Shown here: positions 8,644 to 16,800 of the stretch, in pieces
Position numbering within the stretch: the first letter of the stretch is position 1
Layout of the letters: each line of letters starts with the position of its first letter
Assembly: GCA_043809265.1 (NCBI GenBank)
Contig: JAZDDY010000009.1
Location: 1-29,625, forward strand
DNA length: 29,625 nucleotides
Reading direction: 5' to 3'
Origin: JAPLVS01 sp043809265
Lineage (GTDB): Archaea; Iainarchaeota; Iainarchaeia; Iainarchaeales; DTGL01
Position numbers and translations under genes: made by a program
Notes under the pieces: generated by a model
The model's input: the letters and a program-made list of their open reading frames with translations, nothing else
What the model was told of the DNA's origin: nothing
The model's database searches: none

Positions 8644-9303
8644 TTAAGCCTGCCCGAGTTCTTTCCAGAGGGCCTCTATCCTTGGGATGAGCCTTGTGTC
8701 TGCATACCGGAAATACCAGTTTATGACCGCCTGGTCAGCGTAACGGGTGCCTTCGGGGCTAATTTGGTTTACTTCCCTGTGCATTTCCGCAAAATCCATG
8801 GCAAGGCTTTGGGCGATTTCACGGAGCCTTTTCTCTTTCGCCAGCAGGGGGTGCCTTCCGATATAGCTTTTCTTTTCAAACAAGTCCCGCAATTCTTCCC
8901 TGGCGGTTGAAAAAAAAGTGCCGTGGTCCAAGCCAAGCCTCAAACCCCTTTGCATTGTTTGCCTGTGCATTTCCTGCAAATAACCAGGCTTTTTTTCGCA
9001 CATCCTGGCTTCAAGGAACAGGGCGGTATTGGCAAAAAGGTAAAAGAAATTGTGGAAAACCTGTTCGGCTGCAGGTTCGCCGCCCCTAAGGAACGCAAGG
9101 CGTGCTTCCCCGAGTTTTGCATGCCAGTCCCCTAACTCGCCTTTTTTGAGGGAAGCGGTTATGGTTTCGCCCAACGCAATGGCCTGCCTTTTCGGCGAAA
9201 TCTTCAAGGCAACCCTGGAAAAAACCTTCTTTGGCGCCTCGCTTAAGCGCCTGCCAAAACCGCGCCCCTTTCCTGGGCGAGCCTGCGGCTCTTTCCCGGC
9301 CAT
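8644..9303 (-). CDS. Hypothetical helical protein, 219 aa
   Basis: Not recognised. The first 35 residues are basic and Gly/Arg-rich (GKGRGFGRRL); the rest is predicted to be largely helical, with a central aromatic patch (FHNFFYLFANTALF) and a His/Tyr/Trp-rich end (VINWYFRYADTRLIPRIEALW). There is no signal peptide or clear membrane helix, so it is probably cytosolic. ATG 9303 is supported by a TATTTATTT box 26 nt upstream. It lies between the alaS promoter and the RNase P RNA gene, all on the same strand but each with its own promoter. Codon choice matches the neighbours, so it looks like a resident gene. Confidence 0.75.
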   Translation of the reverse strand: MAGKEPQARPGKGRGFGRRLSEAPKKVFSRVALKISPKRQAIALGETITASLKKGELGDWHAKLGEARLAFLRGGEPAAEQVFHNFFYLFANTALFLEARMCEKKPGYLQEMHRQTMQRGLRLGLDHGTFFSTAREELRDLFEKKSYIGRHPLLAKEKRLREIAQSLAMDFAEMHREVNQISPEGTRYADQAVINWYFRYADTRLIPRIEALWKELGQA

Positions 9304-9324
9304 ATAAGGATAACAGCCGAACGC

Positions 9325-9333
9325 AAATAAATA
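9325..9333 (-). promoter_or_regulatory. TATA box of the 219-aa protein gene
   Basis: TATTTATTT on the minus strand, centred 26 nt upstream of ATG 9303, just after the 3' end of the RNase P RNA. Confidence 0.5.
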
Positions 9334-9353
9334 GTTTTTGGAAAGGAAAAGCA

Positions 9354-9626
9354 GGGCAGTGGAGAGTAAGCCGCCTTCTGTTTCCCGCTGTTTTCACAGC
9401 GGCAGCCGGCATTTGTCTGAGCGCCTTTTGGGGCTTGCACCCAACCTGCCGCCGTTTCATTCCATTGCGCGGACCTCAATTCAAATCATTGTAACCGCGC
9501 ACGGATTCGTTTCTGTTCGGCAGGGCACCTTTTCAGGCGCACGCTTTTCACGTTTTTACTGCGGGTGGGCGGACTTTCCTCGGTTCAAACCCTTGCGGGG
9601 AACCGTTAGCCAGCCTTCCACTACCC
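9354..9626 (-). ncRNA. rnpB: RNase P RNA
   Basis: Catalytic RNA of RNase P, which matures tRNA 5' ends. Read on the minus strand, the conserved CR-I core GAGGAAAGTCC lies at 9571-9581 and the CR-V core ACAGAAGGCGGCTTA at 9367-9381, in the expected 5'-3' order and spacing. The termini form helix P1: GGGTAGTGGA (9617-9626) pairs with TCCACTGCCC (9354-9363), with one G-U pair. The length of about 273 nt fits an archaeal RNase P RNA. A TATA-like box at 9649-9658 lies about 27 nt before the 5' end. Exact ends are inferred from P1. Confidence 0.9.
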
Positions 9627-9648
9627 TATAATATACTGCGGTTTAAGT

Positions 9649-9658
9649 GCTTAAAAAT
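9649..9658 (-). promoter_or_regulatory. TATA box of the RNase P RNA gene
   Basis: ATTTTTAAGC on the minus strand, about 27 nt before the inferred RNA 5' end at 9626-9628. It lies in the divergent gap shared with the 70-aa gene. Confidence 0.5.
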
Positions 9659-9713
9659 GTGAGTTTTCGGCTCCAGGCGATAAAGCTAAAAGGATTAGTG
9701 CCGCAAGAAGTTT

Positions 9714-9926
9714 ATGGTTTCAAAAAGGCCTTTTATGCCCGGCACAAGAGGGCTTGTCAGGACAGGCGACACTGTTTCAAAGCATGCGATCCCGAAAGGG
9801 GCGCGAGTGGACAATTTCCGGGGCAAGCGTACTTTCCGCAGAGATGGCAAAGTTTACATTGAAACAAGCCCAGGCGTTTTCGAGGTTTACAGGGAAGAAC
9901 CGCGGCAGTCCAAGCTTACTTTTTGA
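9714..9926 (+). CDS. Small hypothetical protein, 70 aa
   Basis: Not recognised. Basic, beta-rich and cytosolic-looking; it ends with a credible protein-like stretch (DGKVYIETSPGVFEVYREEP) and has codon use like its neighbours. An alternative ATG lies 7 codons in (9735), giving MPGTRGLVRTGDTV. A weak TATA-like AT-rich patch at 9681-9690 could give a short leader. It is divergent from the RNase P RNA gene and converges with the PIN gene 13 nt away. Two overlapping frames on both strands are judged to be shadows. The GDTVSKHAIPKGARV portion looks like a small beta-barrel, but no family is claimed. Confidence 0.55.
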   Translation: MVSKRPFMPGTRGLVRTGDTVSKHAIPKGARVDNFRGKRTFRRDGKVYIETSPGVFEVYREEPRQSKLTF

Positions 9927-9939
9927 ACCAATTTCAGGA

Positions 9940-10440
9940 TTACTGTTTTTTTTCCAGGCTTTCGAGCTCTTTTTCCGCTTCCCGCAGGTCTTGCGGTTTG
10001 ACTGTCGCCAGGAATTGTTTCGGGGCCAGCGCTTTAATTTCCAGTATGCATTCAAAGTCTTTAAGGTTCCGTGTAATTATGGTTTTTGTTTTCTTTTTGG
10101 CGCATGCGAGCTGGTAGGAATCCTCGTAATGCAGCCTTTTGTCTTTCAGGCATTCAAGGAATTCCTCTTTTGCCAGGCTGGTTGAATGCCATTTGCCTTT
10201 GAATATTGCCTTCAAGGCATTCCCGGCAGCGTCTTCCGGCTTTTCAATTCCGCTTCTTTCGAGCTTGTATGTGAGATAGTTGCCGGCTGAGAAGAAGGTC
10301 GCTTCGCTGATGCAGGCATCGATTTTGTTTTGGTTGGCAAGCACCACAATCATAGCAGAATTTTTGTATTCGCCCGGGCTTTCCCTGAAGTAAACAAGCC
10401 TTATAAAGTCGAAAATTATGTTTTTGTCAATGAAGTGCAT
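9940..10440 (-). CDS. PIN-domain ribonuclease toxin (VapC-like)
   Basis: 166 residues. The N-terminus MHFIDKNIIFDFI matches the first PIN strand and supplies Asp5. An internal acidic position is Glu46 (SEATFF), and the C-terminal signature YEDSYQLACA...IITRNLKDF supplies Asp107. At the usual fourth acidic position the sequence has Asn125, with Asp128 three residues on. The usual DTN after the first strand is DKN. PIN toxins cleave tRNA or rRNA using Mg2+. Its ATG directly follows the TGA of the upstream RHH gene (no spacer), so the two are translationally coupled. The charged C-terminal helix (DLREAEKELESLEKK) could contact the antitoxin. The family call is strong; target and activity are unknown. 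Confidence 0.8.
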   Translation of the reverse strand: MHFIDKNIIFDFIRLVYFRESPGEYKNSAMIVVLANQNKIDACISEATFFSAGNYLTYKLERSGIEKPEDAAGNALKAIFKGKWHSTSLAKEEFLECLKDKRLHYEDSYQLACAKKKTKTIITRNLKDFECILEIKALAPKQFLATVKPQDLREAEKELESLEKKQ

Positions 10441-10671
10441 TCACAACAAGCCCTTTGATTTCAGGTATTTTGCCTGTTCGCGGGCTTTTTTTTCCTCTGA
10501 GTCGGCTTCCCATTGCCTGAATTTCTGCAGTTCCTGCGCTTCGGATGAAAGCATTTTTTCCCTGAACAATTCCCTGACTATTTCACTGCGGCTCTTGTAC
10601 ATCCCGCCGCGCATGCGGTTTTCAATCCACTGCATCATGTCGGCTGTTATGTCTGCACTCAAAGTAACCAC
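10441..10671 (-). CDS. Ribbon-helix-helix antitoxin (CopG/ParD-like)
   Basis: About 76 residues. The N-terminal strand VVTLSADITADMMQWI and the helix-turn-helix KSRSEIVRELFREKM follow the ribbon-helix-helix pattern of ParD/CopG DNA binders. The C-terminal half is charged and helical, as expected for wrapping a toxin. The start is taken as GTG 10671 because GGTGAT stands 5 nt before it; TTG 10674 would leave only 2 nt. GGTGAT is complementary to the 3' end of the 16S rRNA in this window. It is first in the operon with the PIN toxin and probably represses its own promoter through the repeats at 10682-10736. Confidence 0.8.
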   Translation of the reverse strand: MVTLSADITADMMQWIENRMRGGMYKSRSEIVRELFREKMLSSEAQELQKFRQWEADSEEKKAREQAKYLKSKGLL

Positions 10672-10681
10672 CAAATCACCA

Positions 10682-10736
10682 ATAGCATACTATAGCCCGC
10701 AATATATTTAAGCCTTGCTCTTGGCGGCATAGTATA
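10682..10736. promoter_or_regulatory. Candidate operator repeats flanking the RHH-PIN TATA box
   Basis: GCATACTATA (10685-10694) and GCATAGTATA (10727-10736) match at 9 of 10 positions and lie 42 nt apart, one on each side of the TATA box. The first copy sits in a small inverted repeat, ATAG-CATA-CTAT (10682-10693). RHH antitoxins commonly bind short repeats around their own promoters; binding here is inference. Confidence 0.4.
10701..10712 (-). promoter_or_regulatory. TATA box of the RHH-PIN operon
   Basis: TTAAATATATT on the minus strand, with a predicted start near 10680 and a leader of about 9 nt carrying GGTGAT. Confidence 0.55.
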
Positions 10737-10791
10737 ACCAAACTTTAAACTTGTTTTAAAACTCGCCAGAGTGGGCTTCCCCTGAATTCAC

Positions 10792-12837
10792 TTATTTTTT
10801 GAACCAGTCCAGCGAATCCAGGGTTTTTTCAAGGTGGTTCAATTCGCCCATTGTGTCGACTTCCTCGCCTTCAGGCTCCTTCAAAGGATTGCTTTTTTGC
10901 CTCTTTTTTTTCTTCCCCTTTTTCATTTTTTTCTTCAGTTCCTGCTCGATTTTTTGCTTAAGGATGGCTTTCTCTTCTTTTGTCTCCTTGACTTTTCCTT
11001 CGTCTGGCTTCGGCTGCCTGACCTTTGCGCCTGGCTGCAGTTCCTCCCATGAAAGTTCCTTGTACCGCTCTTTTTCCTTTAGCGTGGCTTTCTTCATCCG
11101 CCCAAGCATTACCTTCAGGACGACCAGTGCGATTATGAGGAGGCAGATTGCAGCCATTATAACCGGGTCCTCGTAGAACTGCTTGCGGTAAAAGGAAAGC
11201 GCCGTGCTTTTGCTGCCCGAAAAGCCGCCTGAAAGGCTCACCTCGAGGCCGGCCGCTTCAGGCCCTATGCTGTTTGCAAGAGTGTGGTGATACAAGCCGT
11301 CGCTTTCATTGAGTTCGAACAAAACCTGTTTTTTCACGCCGTCCACGGAAATCTCCGCATTGATGTATTTTTCCTTTTCTTGGCCTTCATTGCCTGAAAT
11401 CTTCAAAATAATTTCGGTTATCCCTGTTTCGGCCGGAATGACCGCGCCTTCCCTGGGGGCAACTATTTCAACCTGCACCGGAACTGCTTTTTTCGGAATT
11501 GCCACTGTTATGGCGCGCTTGGATGTTTTGTTGCCTGCAATGTCTTCGGCTGCAAGGCTGTAAGAATAAGTTTTGCCGCCTTCAGTCCCAAGATCTGTGA
11601 ACCGCAGTCCTTTCAGGGTTTTCAGGTTTTTGCCGTCCCTGTAAACAGCATATTCTTTCATCCCGCTGAGGGCATCGGTTGCCTGGCCCCATTCAAGCAA
11701 AACAGAACCCTCTGCCGCAACCGCCGTGAATTTTTCGCCAAGCACAGGCGCTTCTGTGTCGAGCCCGGCCCAGGCTGTTTTGATTGCCTCGCTGTTTTTG
11801 TCCACGTCAACCGAATAAAACCTCAGGGAATGGTTGCCGTCTGTTTTTATTTCAAATTTTTTTCCTTCAAGCCAGTTTTCAAAATCAACGCGGTAATATG
11901 TTTTGAAGCACTCGGTTCCGACTGCAGTGCATTCGAGTTCGACAGCGAAGGGCTTGTTGAACCAAACGCCTGTATTGGCTGCTTTTGTTTCGAGCGGAGC
12001 TGCAGGCGCCGGCACAGGGGTCTGCGCCGGTGTCTGAGTGGAAGCCGGCGTAGGGGCAGCGGTTGGAGCCGGCGTGATGGAAGGGGTTGTTGCCGGCGTC
12101 GGCGAGGCGGTCGGCGTCGGGGTTTTGGCCGGAGTCTGTGTGGGCGTCGGTGAAGGCGTTGCTGTCGGCGTCGGGCTTGGGGTCTTTGTCGGTGTTGGGG
12201 TCGGCGTCTTGGTTGGAGCCGGCGTCGGGGTTTTTGTGGGCGTAGGCGTTGGTGTTGCAGTGGGTGTCGGCGTAGGCGTTGGCGTCGGAGTGGGTTCGAT
12301 TTTGAAGAGATTGCAGTCTTCGGTTGTGGAAATCAGGTATGCTTTTCCGGGTTCGAGTGTTCTTGTGGTTTTTGTTTCAAGATATCCTTTGCTGTAATCG
12401 TAGTATGTTATTGTGAGGCCTGCCGGGTCGCATGTTCCCCTGATTTCCCCTATGTTTACATCCTCGTACTGTGCCGCAACAATGTTCTGTTTTCCTTCGT
12501 AAAGGTTTGTTTTCTGGAAATCTCGGGGGTCGCCGAATATTTCGACAGAGCAGTCTTTTGCAGGCCTTATCTTATAACCTGTTCCGGGGGCAAGCTCGTA
12601 TGACTGGCTGCTTGTTTCGGCCTGGTTTTGCGTTAAGGGATGCCAGTATACGAGGCTGTTTGCCGAGCATTGTTCGCTCAACTGCGCCAGATTCAGGCCA
12701 GAATTTTCCAGCGGGATTGAAACATAGTTGTCGCCGTATGCGACCATGCTTATTGTGAATGCCGCGCCGGCCAGGCACGGCCCAAAAAGGAGGATTGCCA
12801 ACGCGAGTGCGCCAAAAAGCGATTTTTTCGATTGCAT
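10792..12837 (-). CDS. Membrane-anchored surface protein with long Pro/Thr stalk, FN3 domain and basic cytosolic tail
   Basis: 681 residues from ATG 12837 (a TTG two codons earlier is possible). A signal peptide (ends CLAGAAF) precedes two related modules up to about residue 180, each with an (E/A)PGxxYxIxxxxDC-type ending (LAPGTGYKIRPAKDC; LEPGKAYLISTTEDC). A stalk of about 100 residues, almost only P, T, A and S, follows. Beyond it are a beta module, an FN3-like domain (AVAAEGSVLLEWGQATDALS ... SLAAEDIAGN) and a further beta domain. One transmembrane helix (IMAAICLLIIALVVLKVML) precedes a tail with the Lys run KKKMKKGKKKKRQK. A TATTTTTTAA box lies 27 nt upstream. It shares its plan with the protein at 4116-5861. 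The stalk is probably glycosylated; function unknown. Confidence 0.85.
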   Translation of the reverse strand: MQSKKSLFGALALAILLFGPCLAGAAFTISMVAYGDNYVSIPLENSGLNLAQLSEQCSANSLVYWHPLTQNQAETSSQSYELAPGTGYKIRPAKDCSVEIFGDPRDFQKTNLYEGKQNIVAAQYEDVNIGEIRGTCDPAGLTITYYDYSKGYLETKTTRTLEPGKAYLISTTEDCNLFKIEPTPTPTPTPTPTATPTPTPTKTPTPAPTKTPTPTPTKTPSPTPTATPSPTPTQTPAKTPTPTASPTPATTPSITPAPTAAPTPASTQTPAQTPVPAPAAPLETKAANTGVWFNKPFAVELECTAVGTECFKTYYRVDFENWLEGKKFEIKTDGNHSLRFYSVDVDKNSEAIKTAWAGLDTEAPVLGEKFTAVAAEGSVLLEWGQATDALSGMKEYAVYRDGKNLKTLKGLRFTDLGTEGGKTYSYSLAAEDIAGNKTSKRAITVAIPKKAVPVQVEIVAPREGAVIPAETGITEIILKISGNEGQEKEKYINAEISVDGVKKQVLFELNESDGLYHHTLANSIGPEAAGLEVSLSGGFSGSKSTALSFYRKQFYEDPVIMAAICLLIIALVVLKVMLGRMKKATLKEKERYKELSWEELQPGAKVRQPKPDEGKVKETKEEKAILKQKIEQELKKKMKKGKKKKRQKSNPLKEPEGEEVDTMGELNHLEKTLDSLDWFKK

Positions 12838-12860
12838 TCGCAAATAATAGGGTGTTCGGG

Positions 12861-12870
12861 TTAAAAAATA
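12861..12870 (-). promoter_or_regulatory. TATA box of the long-stalk surface protein gene
   Basis: TATTTTTTAA on the minus strand, centred about 27 nt upstream of ATG 12837, which it supports over the TTG at 12843. Confidence 0.5.
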
Positions 12871-12881
12871 TTGCTGAAAGC

Positions 12882-13757
12882 CTAAGGGCGCCTTGTTCTC
12901 TTGGCAAAGGCCCTTGCCATACTTTGGGTTTTTTGCTTAAAAGTCATATGGCTCCAGGTCTGCCCTGTCCGGCGCCTTGCGGCCGCCCTTTGGGCCTGTA
13001 CTGCTTTCCAGGCGCTTTCCCTCTCAAGCCTTTCAGCCTTCCCGGCCCTTTTTCCGGCAAGTTCTGCCTGGCTGGTTCTGTAACCCTCGATAATCGCATC
13101 GGCCTCTTCCTTTGGCATTGCAATCAGTTCGCCTGCTGTCTGCGGTGCCATTGCAATCAATTTTTCCGCTGTTGCTGTCGGCTTTTCGCCTGCGAATCCC
13201 AATGCCTGCCTGTTTTTGCGGAACTCGTTTTCCAATAAGGCCGGTTGTATTTTTGCGCCTCTCCTTTTGAGCTCTGCGGCCAGCGCCCTGTTTGCTGCAA
13301 GCCTTTCGGCTTTTCCTGTCCTGGCTGCAGCAACCTGCTGCTCGAAAGGCCTTTCAGCCAAAATGAATTTTCCGAATTTGAAGCCCTGGCTTGAACGCCT
13401 TGCAGCCTCTTCAGGAGCCGGCTGCCTGAAAACCATATCGCCGTTCGGCGCAATTGAAACCAGAGAATGGGTTGGCGGGATTTTCCTTAAAGCGCCTTCC
13501 ATTTCCGCCGCCTCGACTGCCCTTTGTATTCTCCTGCGCTCCATTGGGCCCAATCGCAATCTTTTTGACGCTGTTTCCTCTCCCGGATATAGTTCTATGG
13601 GCCAATTTTGGAATTGCCTTACCTGCCTGAGGGTCAAATTCCAGCGTTTCCTGCTTCTAAGCGTGCCGAGTCCTGTCCCGATTATCTGCCTGGCAGCCCG
13701 AGGCAGTTTTTTGAACCGAATGCGGTATTCTTCCATCACGCTGTTTTTCGAAGGCAT
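12882..13757 (-). CDS. Hypothetical Arg/Ala-rich basic protein, 291 aa
   Basis: Not recognised. Strongly basic (many Arg, Lys and Ala), without signal peptide or membrane helix. The first 95 residues (RFKKLPRAARQIIGTGLGTL, then PMERRRIQRAVEAAEMEGAL) could form a small fold; the remainder is long helices. GKAERL occurs twice (TGKAERLAANRA and AGKAERLERESA), pointing to an internal repeat. The C-terminus is very basic (MARAFAKRTRRP). Such composition suits a nucleic-acid-bound or ribosome-associated protein, but that is inference. ATG 13757 is 27 nt from a TTTTAAAA box, so the message would be leaderless. It lies between two exported-protein genes, each with its own promoter. Confidence 0.7.
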   Translation of the reverse strand: MPSKNSVMEEYRIRFKKLPRAARQIIGTGLGTLRSRKRWNLTLRQVRQFQNWPIELYPGEETASKRLRLGPMERRRIQRAVEAAEMEGALRKIPPTHSLVSIAPNGDMVFRQPAPEEAARRSSQGFKFGKFILAERPFEQQVAAARTGKAERLAANRALAAELKRRGAKIQPALLENEFRKNRQALGFAGEKPTATAEKLIAMAPQTAGELIAMPKEEADAIIEGYRTSQAELAGKRAGKAERLERESAWKAVQAQRAAARRRTGQTWSHMTFKQKTQSMARAFAKRTRRP

Positions 13758-13780
13758 AATTTATTTATGCATTGGAATGC

Positions 13781-13788
13781 TTTTAAAA
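13781..13788 (-). promoter_or_regulatory. TATA box of the Arg/Ala-rich protein gene
   Basis: TTTTAAAA on the minus strand, centred about 27 nt from ATG 13757. It lies just after the stop of the subtilase gene. Confidence 0.55.
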
Positions 13789-13830
13789 CGTGCTTTTTGC
13801 CTTGGCTGCCTGCATTGATTCAGGCTGCAG

Positions 13831-16800
13831 TCACCGGTACCTGCTGAAGGCCTTTACCGGATTCCATGCAAAATCAGTCCCGTTTTCTGCGGTGTTTGCG
13901 CAGATTTTTTCTGATGAAACGCCGTCGGCTATTTCCCTGACAGAGAGCGGGCCAATCTGCTCCGGAAGCAGTTCATTTACAACAAATTCGTCGCCCTGGC
14001 CTGTGCGCATGCTTCCAGTATTCTGGCCCCCCGGCGTGCTTGAGGGATAATCCGCCAAAACCTCCAGTTCACCAATGTCGCTTGTGATGCAGTGCAAAAC
14101 CAGTTTCGTGTTCGGCGGCAAAAAAGCCACTGTTGCCGCAAGCGGAACAGTGATATTGTCCCCTGACGGCAGCATATATGGTGAAACCGCCGCAAATTCC
14201 AGTATTTTGTAATACGGGATTTCGAGCTCGGCGATTGTGATTTTATCATATGTGCCTGCCATGTTGCCGCAGTCCGGAAGCTTTTCAGCCACTTTGTCCT
14301 CGGCAATATCGCCTTCAAAATCAACGAAAGTGAAAATGCTTTTTTTTGCCCCGTAGCCTTCGAGCGGGAACAGGCCGTCGCTTTGGGTTTTTGCCAGCCC
14401 GTAATAAATTTTTGCATTGCCTTCAAAGGCGATATTTTCAGGGTCCGCGGACGGCATTGCGAAAAGCCTGATCCTGACAGGAATCGAATGCTTGACAGTA
14501 ATTTCAAATTCGCCCTGTTTTTCGGATACCGCCATGGCCGAGCCTTCCCTTACATCGTCAATCGCATCCGAATAATCGAATTTTGCTTTTGCTATGTTGC
14601 CCGAGTTTTTCCCGAGGCTCGGGATAATCCTGTTTTTCTCCTGGCTATAGGCGCCGAAAGGCGTGTCGCTGTTGATTTCCGGAATCTCATCAGTGAAATA
14701 AAGCCTTGCCCTCGGGTAATCGATGACTTCTATCTCCGCGCCATAACCCTGCCTGCCGTTCACAAGGCCGATTTCACCGTCGAAAGGAATGAAAAGGAAG
14801 GGATTGGAGCGGCCTGAAAGCGCTTCCATCAATTCAATTGAATGGCTTGCCCTGCTTATTTTAATGCTGTCCGCATTGCCTGAATCGAAAGTGAAATCCG
14901 AGTTCAAAACATACCTGCCTGTCGGAAACGGATTGCCTGCGTTTTGCACAGAAACAGCCCAGGCATCAGGATTGATTCCGGCTTCTTCAAGCTGGCTTGA
15001 AAAGAATTCCTTGAAGTCTTTTTTGAAGTCTTCGCTGAACGAATCCGAAACCATTTTTATTTCGGTTCCCTGGATGGCTGTTTCGGCCCAATGCCAGCCT
15101 CTTTTATACATCGAATTTTTCTCCACAAACACTATCTCTTCCGGCCCGAGTTTTTTAAAAGGCGAAAACCCGAACTGCAGGAAAGAATGCCTTTCAAAAA
15201 AATCAAAAAAGCCAGGTATTTCTGATTCTGAGAATTCTACAGGGCTTGCGCCGGCAATCTCAAGATAGCAGAGCCCGGCTGCGGAATCGCATTCCCTTTT
15301 GACCTGCGCCGCAATCTGGCGCTGCTGTTCAAGGAAAAGCGGAAGGGAAACGAATTTTGCGCCCTCGTTGTAAGGCAGGAGCGGGTCCCTTTTTTCAAGG
15401 TAAAAAGTCTGCGGCATGGCCAGCGATGCGTTGAGCGAATACAGCCTTTCAGCCAAATCCCCGTTCCCATTCTTCCATTCCTCAAACCTTGCGCTTTTTG
15501 TGTCGCATGGAACAGAATAATCGATGTAAATGTTTTCCAGGCCGTATTCCCACCCAAAGCATTTCCCGGCAGCGCTTTCAAGAGCCGAAAGCTCAGGGCT
15601 TGCGCCAATATTTGAAAGTTCCCCGATTGGTTCTCCTGCCAATGCCTTTGCCTTCGCCTTTCCAAGGAATTCAGCCCAGTCCGAGTCAAGGGTGCAATCC
15701 GGATTGCCGAATGCCGGATGGTTCCTCAGCGGCTTTCCGCCTGAAAATTCAAGGCAGTTCTGCCAGTCGCCTGCTGCCTTGGCCTGTGCTTCTTCAAAAA
15801 CAGGTTCGCCGTATTCGTCCAACGGATAATACTGTGCCTTGCGCCAGTCCATCCAGCCTGCCTTTTCAGTCGCATAAAAAACCTGTGCTTCGTTTTCAAT
15901 GCCTGCCGGCAGCACCAAAAACCCCTTCCTTGAAAGGTCAAGCAGCACTTGTTCTTTTGATTTGCCTCCGCTTGAAATGTTTTCCAAAAAAAACTGTTTT
16001 TCTGAAAGATCCATTTCCTTCAGGGTTCTCCCTGCAAGGGACTGCGTTTCAGCAAAGAAAATGAAGAGCTGGGCTGCATCGCAGTATTTTCCTGTGCAGT
16101 CCACTGTCCTTTCACTGCCGTCGCGCTCCTTGAGGTTCATTGCCCAAAGCCAGTTCCTTTTTTCCAGGAATTCCGGCGCTGCCTCACCTGTCTTTTCGCA
16201 CTTGAAGCCAAGGCCGCTGCCCTCAAAATCCGGCAGCCTGTAATCGAAAGGCAAATAGTCGACGCTTTTCTGGCCGTGCCTGCCGTAAACAGTCAATTTG
16301 AGCATTTGCGTGCCCTCGTTTCCCCCCAGCCACTGGTACGGGTTGAAATCCTCCAAAAGCACCCCGGTTGAAGGCTCGTATGATTCCTTTAACTGCACCC
16401 ATGGAAGCTGCCTGTCATTGGACAACAGGAATTCCTGTGCCGGAAAATGATAGTCCTGCGAGGCATCCACAACCTGCGAAGTGAACAAAACAGTCATGAA
16501 CCCGCTGATTGCACCTGCAACAACCGATGAAGTGATTCCCAGTTTTTTGACTATCTGTGACAAAAGCTCCTTCACCGGGTTTTGGGCAGAATTAACGCCT
16601 GTCTTGACCATGCCGAAAACCTGCGCCAAAGGGATATTGTGCCCTCCGACAATGATTGTCTCGCCCAAGGTTCCGACAAGCACATCCATCAGGAGATAGC
16701 CTGCGGTCTTTGCCCTGCCAGGGGTGATTGAATACCATGGCGCTGATTTGCTTGTCGACCCGAACACGCGCGTCTGGCCGATTTCAACAGTGTATTTTTC

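Noticed and set aside
9338..9631. Plus-strand frame across the RNase P RNA
   Set aside because: Conserved RNase P core motifs and the P1 helix explain this stretch.
9777..10055. 92-aa minus-strand frame overlapping the 70-aa gene and the PIN gene
   Set aside because: Overlaps two better-supported genes; Asn/Lys/Arg-rich composition is that of a shadow frame.
12038..12397. Plus-strand frame rich in Val-Gly repeats
   Set aside because: It is the reverse reading of the Pro/Thr stalk of the surface protein at 10792-12837; the repeat codons keep the opposite frame open.
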